This document shows, piece after piece, positions 1 to 10,984 of a stretch of 64,000 nt of DNA. Origin of the DNA: Platanthera guangdongensis (lineage: Eukaryota > Streptophyta > Magnoliopsida > Asparagales > Orchidaceae). Where the stretch lies: the NCBI GenBank assembly GCA_039583875.1, contig CM077167.1, forward strand, positions 145,903,010 through 145,967,009. The letters run 5' to 3'. Position 1 is the stretch's first letter, and each line of letters opens with the position of its first letter. The notes below the pieces were generated by a model. The model saw nothing but the letters and a program-made list of their open reading frames with translations, searched no databases and was not told the origin of the DNA. The translations under genes and the position numbers were made by a program.

Positions 1-114
1 GCGATGTGAAGTCGGGGGAGGAGATGATTGCTAAGGGCAAATTAGAATAATAATATCAGTCCGATTCAGCCATACCAGAGTGAGGCCTGACCGGGGGGGG
101 GGGGGCATTTGCTA

Positions 115-487
115 TTGCATGCAGCTTTTCCTTTTGCGACATTTCTATTTTACCACCTAATGTACTGGATATGATCTCTCTTTAGAGACTTTGTTGAATG
201 AAATTTTGCTTCTTCTCAAAAAAAATATAATTGATCCACACTCTAGCCCTATCAACTATGGTGCCGTGGGAGTGAAATTTGCAAAAATGAGTAATTTATT
301 AAACATTCGATTGCATGCAGCTTTTTCTTGTGTCATTTCTACTTTACCACCTAATGTACCGGATATGATCTCTCTTGAGAGACTTTGTTGAATGAAATTT
401 TGCTTCTAAAAAAAATTTATATTTGATACACACACTAGCCCTATGGTGCCCTGGGTAGTGGAATTTGCAAGAATGAGTAATTTATCA
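115..487. repeat. Imperfect tandem duplication, about 195 bp unit
   Basis: Two head-to-tail copies start at TTGCATGCAGCTTTT (about 115 and 311) and both run through a conserved stretch ending near GAGTAATTTATNAAA. The second copy doubles as the outer left arm of the foldback described next. The unit matches the 3' end of the LINE remnant on the right arm in inverse orientation. A run of 13 G (93-105) precedes it. Confidence 0.7.
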
Positions 488-538
488 AATTGCTTTAAAA
501 CGTTCATAGAATATGCTAGTCAAAAACAGTGATATGGC

Positions 539-579
<41 letters not shown>

Positions 580-1229
580 CCCCATATGTTTATTCAAGCC
601 AGTATTATGGCTCCGTTTGGCACGGTGGTGGAAGTCATGAACATGGAGGTTAAAATTGTCATTTGTTAATGCCCACCTAAGGAACTTCATCCACTTTTAT
701 GTTCAAAGGGATGATATTTGTTAGATGATACTTAACAAATGATGTTTTAACCCATGCGATTACGACCGCCTATGGCTCTATTTGACACGGTGGCGGAGGT
801 CGTAATCGCATGGGTTAAAACGCCATTCGTTAAGGATCACCTAACAAACTTCATCTGTTTGAACATAAAAGTGGATGAGGTTCTTTTGGTGGGCATTAAT
901 GAATGACAATTTAACCCCCATGTTCATGACTGCCACCACCGTGCCAAATAGAGCCATAATACTGGCTTGAATAAACATATGGGGGCTGCCATATCACTGT
1001 TTAGACAAGCATTTTTTAAGAACTTTTGTTAAGCAATTTGATAAATAACACATTCTTGCAAATTCCACTACACAGGGTACCATAGGTGATGGGGCTAGAG
1101 TTTGTATCAAATATATATATTTTTTGAGAAGAAGCAAAATTTCATTCAACAAAGTCTTTCAAGAGAGATCGTATCCAGTACATCAGGGGGTAAAGTAGAA
1201 ATGACACCAAAGGAAAGAGCCGCATGCAA
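311..1229. repeat. Large foldback (inverted repeat), arms about 460 and 430 bp
   Basis: The left arm (about 311-770) reads as the reverse complement of the right arm (about 797-1,229) with scattered mismatches and a small central loop near 771-796. Landmarks seen on both arms are CATATGTTTATTCAAGCC, GTGATATGGCA and the block around GCATGCA at the outer ends. Inside are two nested sets of related terminal-inverted-repeat-like sequences of the type ATGGCTC(C/T)(G/A)TTTG(G/A)CACGGTGG, at about 609 and 944 (outer) and about 772 (centre). This resembles a small DNA transposon copied into itself. The right arm overlaps the 3' end of the LINE remnant, so flanking sequence was duplicated as well. Confidence 0.8.
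541..578. repeat. Homopolymer run of 38 C
   Basis: An unbroken run of 38 C lies in the left arm of the foldback. The matching place in the right arm (about 981-985) has only five G. The run is therefore either a late expansion or a sequencing or assembly artefact. Confidence 0.9.
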
Positions 1230-2020
1230 TATAATTTTCCCACCAATTAGCACCCCGACGAACAAAAAACATGAAAGAGACAACCGTCCACAAGGAATCC
1301 AAGATGTCCTTAACAATAGGCCACTCCATCGTGCTAGGAACGACCCTCGCCATAATGGTATCAATCAATTTAGCAGAATCACCCTCAAAAAATACCGCAC
1401 ACTATCCCCGAGAAATAGCTAGATCCACAACAATATGCACCGCCATAGCCTCCACCGCCATCGGACAACCCACATGCAGAGCACAATCCACCCTCCAATC
1501 CAACACATAACCATCTGAATCCCAGGACATAACCCCTATCCCCACTCTACACGGATTTTGGCACACTGCACCATCAAAATTAATCTTTGCCCATCCCTCA
1601 TCATGGGGCATCCATTTTTTACTCGCAAGCATCCCAAAATGTCCACCTCCACTCATGACATCAAAAGACACTGAGAAATATGGCTTGACAAAAAGCATAG
1701 TCACCATGGTCAGTTGTAGCACCCCATCCCAGACCATCATGTTCTACCTCCACCAAATTGCCCAACACTGGGTCGGGAAGAGGCAAATCCATCTGCTGAA
1801 AGAACCCGACGAACCTTGAGGATCCAAGTCTCCGTGGACCCAGCACACCACCAAGACTGTAAACCCGAGTTACAGATCATATTCCAAGCAGAAGCCACAC
1901 CAGGACACCAAAAATAGGATGGTGAAGATGTTGGTGCATGAGTTCCTCACTCCTTGGTTTGAAACAAACAAATCCCGAATGTATTTGATCATAGTGTGTT
2001 TGTGGTGTGCAAATATAACA
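1180..2020 (-). pseudogene. LINE (non-LTR) remnant: zinc-finger RT tail plus RNase H-like domain
   Basis: Read on the minus strand, 1,402-1,740 carries a plant-type RNase H-like domain. It has a W-x-P-x(5)-W-x-KINFDGAV block, then GIGVMSWDSDGYVL, then an AVEAMA block. A frame change near 1,370-1,410 leads into FFEGDSAKLIDTI. The three blocks supply the D, E and D residues expected of an RNase H fold. Upstream (about 1,880-2,020) a segment containing EELMHQHLHHPIF resembles the tail of the zinc-finger reverse-transcriptase region that precedes this domain in plant LINEs. The frame is broken several times and no reverse transcriptase core remains. A host RNase H-like pseudogene is possible but less likely. 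Confidence 0.6.
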
Positions 2021-2182
2021 TGTACAATACTCTAATGATTTTGGATGGGTGACGTTAAACAAACTTTTTTTAAAAAAAGAGCTATCATAGATGACATCTA
2101 CTATCGCCCCACGATAACATGTTGATTCCAGCCATGACGTATGCAGTGATTCTCAATTGCCATCACGAAGTGCTTAACTCGA

Positions 2183-2331
2183 GATATCGCCAAGCGATAT
2201 CAATCTATCGCGGTGTGATAGGCCCACGACCATACACATTATCCATCTTCTTGGTGCAACTATGGCAGAGTGGGACACGTGGAAACAAACGAAGATATCG
2301 CAGGCGATATTGAGCTATCGCTGGGCGATAG
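2183..2331. promoter_or_regulatory. Palindrome cluster TATCGC/GCGATA in U3 of element A
   Basis: Four short dyads lie just upstream of the TATA box: GATATCGCcaaGCGATATC (2,183-2,201), CTATCGCGGTGTGATAG (2,205-2,221), GATATCGCAGGCGATATT (2,294-2,311) and CTATCGCTGGGCGATAG (2,315-2,331). Related copies occur inside A at about 4,711-4,755, 10,868-10,895 and 12,100-12,135. The position next to the core promoter suggests an enhancer-like role, which is inferred. Confidence 0.65.
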
Positions 2332-2340
2332 TGTAAAAAC

Positions 2341-2348
2341 TATATATA
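2341..2348 (+). promoter_or_regulatory. TATA box of element A LTR
   Basis: TATATATA followed by GG sits 10 bp after the last palindrome of the U3 cluster and about 670 bp before the end of the LTR. This matches the usual U3-R layout. Confidence 0.6.
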
Positions 2349-3018
2349 GGCTGGATTTTGGGAAATTGAAGTGAGACACCTTCAGGAGCCTTCATCCCAT
2401 GCATCCCGAGCCTGATAACTCCGTGGAACTAGAAAAACTCCTAAGTGTTCGGGCAAGTTCAAGAGAGTAAAAGGGACCATTCATTCTTTCAAACTCTGGT
2501 GACCTTTGCAAAGATTTGTTGTCTTCTTCAGTGCTCAAGACCAGAGGGAGTTTTTATTTTAGATTTATATTCTTTTCATTCACTTTGTACATGGTAGTGA
2601 AATTGTCTTCGTGTGAATGGAGATTAGGCCCTTGTGTAGTTTAGGGTGAAATCGCCACCTTGTGTGCATTGTCTAGGTTGTGGAGAGATCTAGGGGAGGC
2701 TAGATGTTGTATCTAGGGAGAGATAAGCTCTAGCGGGCCGGTCCTTGGGAGAAGGACCGTGAATTAGAAAAAGAAGACTTTTCATCACAGCCTTGATTTC
2801 AACCTTTTATTGAGATCTATTATTTTATATTTTACATCACTTATGAAATAGATTTTCATTTCAATTTTCTTATAACTTTATAAGTATTTGTTACGAGTAT
2901 TTGGTTGTGAGAAAGTTTGCTAAATTTCTATTTTTTTTGCTAAGTAAAAAAAAGTTAATTAAAAATTATTGGTTGCCCTTATTCACCCCCCTCTAAGGAC
3001 GCCTCAAGATCCAACACC

Positions 3019-3030
3019 TGGTATTAGAGC
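3019..3030 (+). promoter_or_regulatory. Primer binding site of element A (initiator Met tRNA type)
   Basis: TGGTATTAGAGC lies two bases after the LTR end. It differs at one position (C to T) from the copia consensus TGGTATCAGAGC, the complement of the initiator methionine tRNA 3' end. Confidence 0.85.
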
Positions 3031-3068
3031 TTGGTTTCGCCAAAACGGTTTTACCACCGAGAGAAATG

Positions 3069-4925
3069 ATGCATAATGATCACGCATTTTATGAGGGGCA
3101 AGCAATTAGTAGACCTCTCTTATTCATTGGCACGGATTACAATTACTGGAAAACTCGAATGGAAATTTTTGTAATCGCTTTAGATATTGATGTATAGGGT
3201 ATGACAAAACAATACTACACTCCATCTACAACAGTCATTGGAAGTGTCACTATGGAAAAACCTAAGGATAAATGAGATGATACAGATAAACTTAAATGCA
3301 AAAAAATGCTAAGGCAATGAATACTTTATTTTGTGTATTAGATAGAACTAAATTTAATAGGGTATGTGCATGTGAAACTGCATATGCTATTTAGAATTTG
3401 CTTGAAGTTACTCATGAAGGTACATCGCAGGTGAAGGACTCGAAACTTTTTTAATTGGAGTAAGAATTTGAAAAGTTTAGGATGGAAGTTGACGAAGATG
3501 TAGACTCTATGTATACAAGATTTATAAATATCGACAACGACTCCAAAGTTCTTCGAAAGAATTTCTTCAACAATGATTTGGTGAGAAAGATTTTAAGATC
3601 ACTTCCCCCGAAGTTCAATTCGAAGGTGACCGCCATCTCAGAATCACATGATCTTAAAAGTATCCAAATTAAAAGTCTCATCAAAAATCTAAAAACACAT
3701 GAAGTAGAACTAAAAATTGAACAACAAGAGTACAGCTTGAAGTCGAAAAAGAAGGACTTGGCATTGAAGTCCAAGAAAGAAGTAGAGAGTGAAATGGATG
3801 AAGATGATGAAGAGGATGAGGAGACTATGTTCGTAAAAAAATTCAAGAGATTTATGAGGAAACCAAAAAAGAGGAATTCGTTCAAGAAGTATTTAAACAA
3901 GAAGGAATCTAGATTTAAGAAAGTAAAAGTAGAAGCCAATGTTGAGGATGATGAAGGGCCTTTGCCACCGAAATACTATCCCTATAGAAGTATTAGACAT
4001 ATTCGAAGCAAGTGCCCAAAGTATCTGAAAGAGCAAAAAGATAAGAAGCACGAGAAAAAGAACAAGAAGAAGGTCTTGTAGGTGGAGACTTGGGATGATA
4101 CTTCATCTGAAGGTTTGATTGAATCAAGTTTTGAATATAATGAGAAAGCCAACATGTGTTTGATGAGAAAGAGTGTCTCACCATATGAAGACGAATGCCA
4201 TGTTTAGAGTGACACTGAGGTTATTTACCTTACTTATGATGAATTATATTCTAAATTTTTACAGACATGCAAATTTTTTGATAAGAGTTTAAAAGATATC
4301 GATTTGTTAAAATCAGAAAACAAAATTTTGTTAAAGGAAAATAAAAAATTAACTACTGAATTGAGAGTGCTTGGAAAGGAGAAGCTGCTTGTCAAGAGTG
4401 CAATCACTTTTTGGGAAGGGTAAAGGAATTAGAAGGAGCTCTTGCTAGTCCCAATTCAATGTGGATTCTCTTACCAAAGAAAAAAGGGACTTAGAAAGAT
4501 TTCTAAAATCTTCTCAATCTCAAGTAGAAGATGGTAAAAAGGCGTTTGCAAATCGATGTGTTATGTTAGTCACCAAAAACACTGCTTTGAAAGCCCGGAT
4601 CCATGATTTGAATATGGCAATCAAAAAGTTTGAAGTTGGTTGAAAATCCCTGGGTATGATTTTAGCCAACAAGTGTCATGGATCTGTAAAGTACGGACTT
4701 GGATACGTCACTGGAAGCTATCGCCCCATGATAACTACTACCGTTAGCGATAGCGCAAAGTCCAGAAAAAAAATTCACCATTGATAACCCAACTTCCAGT
4801 AAGAGTCTGAATTCAGTTATGAAAAATGAATCATCACCTTTTATTACTTGTGCCAAATGCAATAGGTTTGGACACACTACTGACTCTTGCAGGAAGAAAG
4901 GTTATAGTCTTTTAAAATAAGTATG
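3069..4925 (+). pseudogene. gag of element A, degenerate
   Basis: The N-terminus reads SRPLLFIGTDYNYWKTRMEIF, the start of the copia gag (UBN2-like) domain. The longest open part is 3,482-4,081, which is lysine- and acid-rich. A first zinc knuckle near 3,970-4,020 is destroyed: its two leading cysteines are tyrosines (YYPYRSIRHIRSKC). A heptad-rich coiled coil follows (4,261-4,643), then an intact second knuckle CAKCNRFGHTTDSC at about 4,852-4,893. The length and the coiled coil fit a Sirevirus gag, which normally forms virus-like particles. At least six stops break the frame. A palindrome of the U3 type lies inside it near 4,711-4,755. Confidence 0.75.
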
Positions 4926-4999
4926 GGTACCTAAGATATCCACCTATTTTTAGGGAGGAACCACTTGGGTAACCAGATCTTTACTCTCATCTCCTTTCT

Positions 5000-6499
5000 A
5001 GGTGTGTTGGCATGCTAAGGACAAGGAAGACGTGTAGTACTTGGAATCAAGATATTCAAAACACATGACGATCAATAAATCAAAGTTCTTTAGCTAGAAA
5101 TGAAGAAAGGAGGAGTAGTAACATTTGGCAACAACGGTAAAGAAAGGATCATGGGCATTGGTATAGTGGGTAACTATTTCTTTACTATTTTAAATGTTTT
5201 ATTTGTAGATGGTTTGAAACATAACTTAATTTCAATAAGTCAACTATGTGATAAGGGCTTAAATATTTTATTTGAATCGACTAAAACCTTTACAAAATTA
5301 TTGATTCACAATCACAAGAAATTGTTTTTACCGTACTTAAAATTCACAATGTTTATATGATAATTTTTCATGATCTTTCTCAGTCTTCACTTAAATATTT
5401 TATTTCAAAGAATGATGAATTAGAATTATGACATAGACGACTTGGCCTTTCTAGTGCAAAACTTATTGTAAAACTTTCCAAAAATAAATTGATTAAAGGT
5501 TTAGCTTTGTTAGATGGAAAACGTTTTTCTTTAAGTACGCCATGTCAAATTTTTTTTTTCAAAATCATCTTTCAAAAGCAAAAATATAGTTTCAACTACT
5601 AGACCTTTATAATTAATTCACATGAATTTATTTGGTCTGGCTACTACACAAATTATAGGAGGTAGAAAATATACTTTTGGTTTGATAGATGATTATTCAC
5701 GTTTTTTATTGGAGATATTTTTGTTTTCCAAAAATAATGCGTACTTTGAATTTACAAAATTATGCATACGAATTCAAAATGAGCTTGATTTAAAAATTAA
5801 ATACATATGCTCGGATCATGAAGGTGAATTTGAAAATGATAAATTTATTTCATTTTGTACTAAATTAGGAATTAAGCATGAATTTTCCACTCCTCGCACA
5901 TCACAACAAAATGGTGTAGTGATGAGGAAATATAGAACTCTTCAAGAACTCGCACATACTGTGTTATCTGAATATAAGTTACCTAGATCTTTGTGGACTG
6001 AAGTTATTAGTACTGCTTGTTATATTATAAATCGTGTCATGCTACATCCAATTTTGAAACTAACTCCATATGAGCTATATTATCAAAAGAAGCTTAATGT
6101 ATCTTATTTTAGAGTTTTTGGATGTAAATGTTTTATTTTTAATTCGAAAGATGCTTTAGTAAAATTTGATGAAAAATGTAATAAAGGAATTTTTATTGGT
6201 TATTCTTCAACTAGTAAGACTTATAGAGTTTTTAATAAACGCACAAAAATAGTTGAAGAATCAATTTATGTTAAATTTGATTAGTTTGTTTCTTGTGTAG
6301 AGACTAATTCTACAGGAAATGATGAAGAACTCATTCCTCCTTTAGAGAAGGATGATGAAAAAATACTTGAAGAACAAGAAGAAGAGGATAAAGAAGAAAG
6401 AGAAGAAGAAGTAGAAAAATATGTGCCTCCAAGTGAACTTATATTTTCAAAAGATCATCCATAAGAAATGGTTATTAGAGAACCATCAAGAGGGGTAAG
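5000..6499 (+). pseudogene. protease remnant and integrase of element A
   Basis: The protease site that should read DSGCSRHMTG is ESRYSKHMT at about 5,041-5,070, so the catalytic aspartate is gone. The GAG-pre-integrase segment follows with HRRLG near 5,440. The integrase core is open from 5,622 to 6,284: the first two catalytic residues remain (LIDDYSRF, ICSDHEGEF), but the third lies in QQNGVVMRKYRT, where methionine replaces glutamate. A glutamate-rich linker (about 6,330-6,420) ends at the S insertion. The enzyme would normally integrate the element's cDNA, but this copy cannot be active. Confidence 0.85.
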
Positions 6500-6539
6500 T
6501 ACACGTGTAACAGTCCAAATTTCTCAGACAGGAATTTTT

Positions 6540-7190
6540 TGGGTGACACGGCCTGGGACACGGGCGCGTCCCAGGGCGTGTCAAGCTGGGATCGACGAGT
6601 TGGCCGCGAAGTCGACGAAATTTGGAGTCGATGGTCGTTGAGCAGCGGACACGACCTGCGACACGGGCGTGTCGCAGGGCGTGTCGAGGCCGTGTCGACT
6701 ATCGGCTTTGGTGTCGATGATTTTTTTGCTCGACAATGTGTCGAGAGGGGTCACACGACCCAGGACACGGGCGTGTCCCAGGCCGTGTCGTCGAGTGTCG
6801 AGATGTCCAGAGGTCGATAGATCGAGTGTCGAGTGTCGAGATGTCGAGAAGTTACACACGGCCTATGACACGGGCGTGTCACAGGGCGTGTCAATTTGGG
6901 TCGACGAACTCAACCCGACGAAGGATTTAGACAGGGCGTGTCTTCGTGCCGTGTCTGGGCACACGGCCTGGGACACGGGCGTGTCACAGGCCGTGTGAAG
7001 TCTCGGGATGTTTTGGGATTATTTTCTCCCAGGCACACGGCCTCAGACACGGGCGTGTCTGAAGGCGTGTTGGGTGACACGGTACATGACACGGGCGTGT
7101 CCCATGGGCGTGTCACTGGTCTGGATAGGTCGGTTGACCACCGCTTGAGGCACACGGCCTGGGACACGGGCGTGTCATAGGCCGTGTCAG
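6540..7190. repeat. Hairpin array in gypsy LTR S, about eight units
   Basis: Units of about 36-42 bp repeat at irregular spacing. Each has a core GACACGGGCGTGTC flanked by inverted arms such as ACACGGCC and GGCCGTGT. The bases joining core and arm vary between units and are often complementary across the centre: TGGGAC/GTCCCA, TGCGAC/GTCGCA, TCAGAC/GTCTGA. Several units lie between segments based on TCGACGA and TCGAG. Confidence 0.85.
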
Positions 7191-7769
7191 GTCAAAATAA
7201 GTGTTTTTTGGCAAAATCGTGGCCGTCCCTTCCTTCAGCCTGGATCCAAGGGTTGAAGCCTCTTTCCTCTTTTTCCTAAAGGCCGAAACTGAGAACTTAT
7301 GTTCATTTGTTTCTTAGCCTTTATCTTTCTTCAAAAGAGAGAAAGAGAGAGAGGAAGAAGGAGGAAGAAGGGGAAGGGCTACTGGTGGTGGTGCTGTGGT
7401 TTACCGACAAGAAATCCGAAGCCGGCGTTGTAGAGGAAAAACTCTTGTGCTTCGTGTAAGCTAGATTTGGGTTCATGGCACCGAAGCGATCGTCAAGGGT
7501 AATGACTTTTCTTCCTAGCCATGTGAAGGCTTCCTTTTGGCATATATTTGTGATTCCCCCACCAAGAGGTGGCTGATTTTGGGAGTCCTTGGGTGATTCA
7601 TGCAATCCTCTTTTGTTGGCATATAGATCTGGAAATGGAGTACGGAATAGACATGTTGTGTGAAGCCCATCTGGACAGGTTGGTCTGGATTGGTGATGTT
7701 GCATACGAACCGGAGAATACTCCGTGATAAACGTGTAGTTTAAGGAGTCAACGGGTTAGGCCTGCGAAA

Positions 7770-8035
7770 AGGAGTGGCAGGAGTACTGGAGTGGTAACCC
7801 AGGAAAAATAGCCATGTTATGTTTTTGGGTCCAACCTGTGAATGAGGCACAGGAAGTACTGGTGTGAACAGGAAAGACCCTTTGTGATGCTTGATGTCGT
7901 AGGGTGTCCACCTGTGAAGCGAGTAACAGGAAGTACTGGCATGGTAGCCAGGAAAGACCCCTGACATTTGTGATTGTGCGGTGTCCACCTGTGAAGAGAG
8001 TCACAGGAAGTACTGGGAGGCCCAGGAAAGACCCG
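7770..8035. repeat. Minisatellite in gypsy LTR S
   Basis: Diverged copies of a unit of roughly 70-85 bp contain GGAAGTACTGG followed by CCAGGAAAGACCC and CACCTGTGAAG. The same unit recurs in LTR P (58,565-58,850), in Q in inverse orientation (61,425-61,650) and as a reduced copy in the G LTR (about 38,865-38,940). Copy number differs between LTRs. Confidence 0.75.
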
Positions 8036-9064
8036 CTGTTGTGCTAAAGAAATGGGTATAGAGAAGTACCCAGGCTGTGTGCCAAGAACAGGATTGGTGA
8101 GACCGACCCGTGCCTTTGATATAGCCATGAGTACGCTGTACTCGGAGAAGGCAAGGGGATTTGAGCAACGGGGGATGGAGGATCCGACCTGCGCTATGTC
8201 CGTCCGACGTGAGACCAAAAGGTGCGGTCTATTGGAGCGCATAGCAAGAGTCTTCGGCCTGCGCGCCATGACACAATGGGGGCTACGGGCCATCCCGGTG
8301 TAGGAAGACTAACTCCGGCTGCACGGCATGGAGTAAATGCTCAAGCGATTTACTGTTGGGTTGTGACCCTGATACGGTGGTGGGCAAGAACTTTGCCAGA
8401 ACACCAAGAATGTTCCCTGAGTGCATGGACCGTTGGGCCGGGTGGCGAACGGTTGTGATGTCTTGTGTGCGTGAAAGCACATTTTGATGATATATATTGC
8501 CATACTTGTGATATGCTATGCCTGTAGGGAAGAATATCGCTGCCCCGAGAGAAGGGGTAGGGTCGTTATAATTTGGTCAGCTGAACGCTGACCGTTGCTT
8601 TTGTTTGCCACCATTGGGTGGATTGTCCCTGTACAGGTGCTGGAGAGCCGAGCGGGACGCATAGAGGTTGATATTCCTGCTGCTATTGCTAGCCCTCGAA
8701 GGCTATTTAGAAATGTTGTGTGTTTTCTTTGATTGTGGCCGGCCTGCGCACCCATAGTTGAAGCCACTATGTGACAACCATGTAAGGCCATAAGGCCAAC
8801 TCTTTTTACTTGTTGTAAGACATTCCTATATCGTATAAAATATGGAGTTTTATGTTTGGACATTCATGAGGAGTTCAAGTTGTAGTCTAGGCTTCCGCTA
8901 GAATGCTGTGTGATAGGTGTGATGCGCTACTCTGGTATCATCCTGTATCTTCACCGCCTGTTTTGTGATATATCCTGTGGGGCCCCGACCGGACCTTCTA
9001 GAATATACCATATGAACGGATGAGGTTGTTACAACACGTTCATCTTTACATGATTTATTTTGAA

Positions 9065-10140
9065 ATCTTTGTTTTGTTTCCTATATAGAACCACAAGATG
9101 TTTCAACTACTTTAAATGATGAATCATGATTTTTAGCTGTGAATGATGAACTTAATCAATTTGAACGTAAAAAGGTTTGGAAACTTATATAGAGACCATC
9201 TGATCATCCTATTATAAGAGTTAAGTGGACTTTTAAAAATAAATTATATAGTGAATCTAGTATCACTAGAAGCAAGGCTAGGTTAGTAGCCAAAGGATAT
9301 TCTCAAATTAAGGGGGTAGATTTTGATGAAACTTTTGTACCCATAGCATGTCCTGAAGCAGTTAGAATATTTCTTGCTTTTTTTTAAATTCAAAAGGTTA
9401 AAATTATTTCAAATGGTTGTGAAAACTGCATTTTTAAACAAGTATATTAAGGAAGAAGTTTATGTAAAACAACTCCCAGGTTTTGTGAATAAAAAATTTC
9501 CTAATCATGTTTATAAATTAGAAAAAATGCTTTATGGTTTGAAACAAGAGCTTCGTGCATGGTAGGAAATATTAACTTTGTATTTATTAAAGAATAATTA
9601 TAAAATAGGTAGTGTTAATTGTACACTCTTCATTAAGCATGTTAATAGTGATTTAGTAGTTTTACAAATTTATGTTGATGATATTATTTTTGGAGCCACT
9701 AATGAAGATTTATGTAATGATGTTGTAATAGTTATGAAAAATAAATTTGAAATGACCATGGTAGGAGAACTTATATACTTTCTAGGTTTCCAAATTTCTT
9801 AAAAACATGATGCTATTTTTATTTGTTAATCTAAATATATTCATTATGTTCTTAAAAATTCATATTTGAAAACCTTATGCAAGCTAGTACTCCTATGAGT
9901 GTTTCATTAAAATTAGGAAAAAGATGAAAGTGGAATATCTATTGATCGAACTTTATATAGAGGAATGGTAGGTTCTTTATTATATTTAACCGCATCTAGA
10001 CCCGATATTTTGTTTGCAGTCTGTTTATGTGCTAGATATCAGGCTAATCCTAGAGAATTATTTTTAAAAGTGATTAAACAAATCTTTAGATATCTTATTG
10101 GTACTTTAAAATTAGGTTTATGATATCCTCATAATGATGA
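9065..10140 (+). pseudogene. reverse transcriptase of element A, degenerate
   Basis: Copia RT motifs run in order: GVDFDETFVPIACPEAVRIFL near 9,318, KTAFLNKYIKEEVYVKQ (9,419-9,471), KMLYGLKQELRAW (9,526-9,562) and [14 protein letters not shown] (9,671-9,712). The first catalytic aspartate (MDVKSAFLN in relatives) is a valine here, whereas the YVDD box is intact. Stops at 9,563-9,565, 9,800-9,802 and later break the frame. The enzyme normally makes cDNA from the element RNA. Confidence 0.85.
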
Positions 10141-10591
10141 TTTTTATTTTACATGGTTATTCTGATTCAGATTATGTTGTTTGTTCTTTAGATTATAAGA
10201 GCACCAGTGACACTTGTTACTTTTTAGGTCATTCACTTATTTCATAGTCGAGTAGGAAACATAATTCTATTACCCTCTCCACCACCGAGGCAGAATATAT
10301 TGCACTAGGTAGTTGTTGTGAACAAGCCCTATGGATGAAACAAACGTTAGAAGACTTTGGGATAAACCACAAACCATAAAATTAAGGTGTGGTAATAAAA
10401 GTGCGATTGATCTAAATTACAATCCAGTACATCATTCATGGTCTAAACGCATAGATGTCCGACATCATTTTATTAGAGGCCATATTAAAAAGGAAAATAT
10501 TAAAATCAACTTTATAGGAACCAATTCACAAATTGTCGATATTTTCACTAAACCACTTCCTAATTCACGTTTTTTTACACTAAAACTATAG
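10141..10591 (+). pseudogene. RNase H of element A, degenerate
   Basis: Segments GYSDSDYV, STTEAEYIALGSCCEQALWM and KSAIDLNYNPVHHSWSKRI follow the copia RNase H pattern, and DIFTKPL near 10,537-10,557 closes pol. The last open stretch is 10,331-10,591. Frame changes and stops separate the blocks. Confidence 0.8.
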
Positions 10592-10629
10592 TTATGTGTC
10601 TTAGATATTTCAAAATGAAATTACAACGC

Positions 10630-10671
<42 letters not shown>

Positions 10672-10984
10672 TGACAAAGAGATTAAAACTAACAACATTA
10701 ACAACATTAAGACATTCATATCACACAATCATGATTAATTCAAATATAATTAAAAACCACAAATTATCTTAGACCAAATAATAGTCTCACAAAAGCCATA
10801 AAACAACATCACAAACAGTCTCAGCTAACAAAAAATTGCAAAGAAAAAATTCACTTTCTTCGGACGATGGCTGCCATTGCTAGGCGATAGTTCCCAGAAA
10901 GCTAAACCTATAGTAAACTCAATCAAACATCCCAATCCTTGCTGGTAGGTGTCTGGTCTTCACTAGAGCTCTGTCCTCGTTCCC
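10592..10984. other. Pol to antisense-frame interval of element A, with AT microsatellite
   Basis: A TA-rich microsatellite fills about 10,630-10,671. The rest is AT-rich with no coding pattern. A U3-type palindrome, including TGCTAGGCGATAG, lies at about 10,876-10,892. No polypurine tract was recognised. Confidence 0.6.

Larger units (their letters stand above)
2120..3016 (+). repeat. 5' LTR of element A
   Basis: The right end is fixed by CCAACA two bases before the primer binding site. The left end is inferred from TGTTGAT at 2,120, which mirrors ATCCAACA. Palindromic motifs of the same family also occur at about 2,083-2,115, just outside, so the true start could be somewhat earlier. The TATA box lies at 2,341. 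The R/U5 part (about 2,640-2,770) holds small inverted repeats such as GGTCCTT/AAGGACC. The absent 3' LTR prevents a direct check. Confidence 0.55.
6505..9033 (+). mobile_element. Solo gypsy LTR (S) inserted in element A
   Basis: The 2,529-bp unit begins TGTAACA and ends TGTTACA, a perfect 7-bp terminal inverted repeat. It is flanked by ACACG at 6,500-6,504 and again at 9,034-9,038. There is no internal region. The sequence matches the LTRs of G, P and Q, so it is a solo LTR left by recombination between the two LTRs of a full element. Reading frames inside it are not genes. Confidence 0.95.

Noticed and set aside
3451..3939. Minus-strand serine- and phenylalanine-rich frame of 162 codons
   Set aside because: It is the antisense shadow of the lysine/glutamate-rich gag of element A.
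6539..7180. Arginine/threonine-rich frames in the gypsy hairpin array, on both strands
   Set aside because: They translate the GACACGGGCGTGTC repeat and lie in a solo LTR.
7817..8303. Long frames in the gypsy LTRs (also 58,720-59,334 and 60,814-61,216) as host genes
   Set aside because: The same frames recur in every copy of the LTR, on either strand, with stops at different places. They have no start context or family motif.
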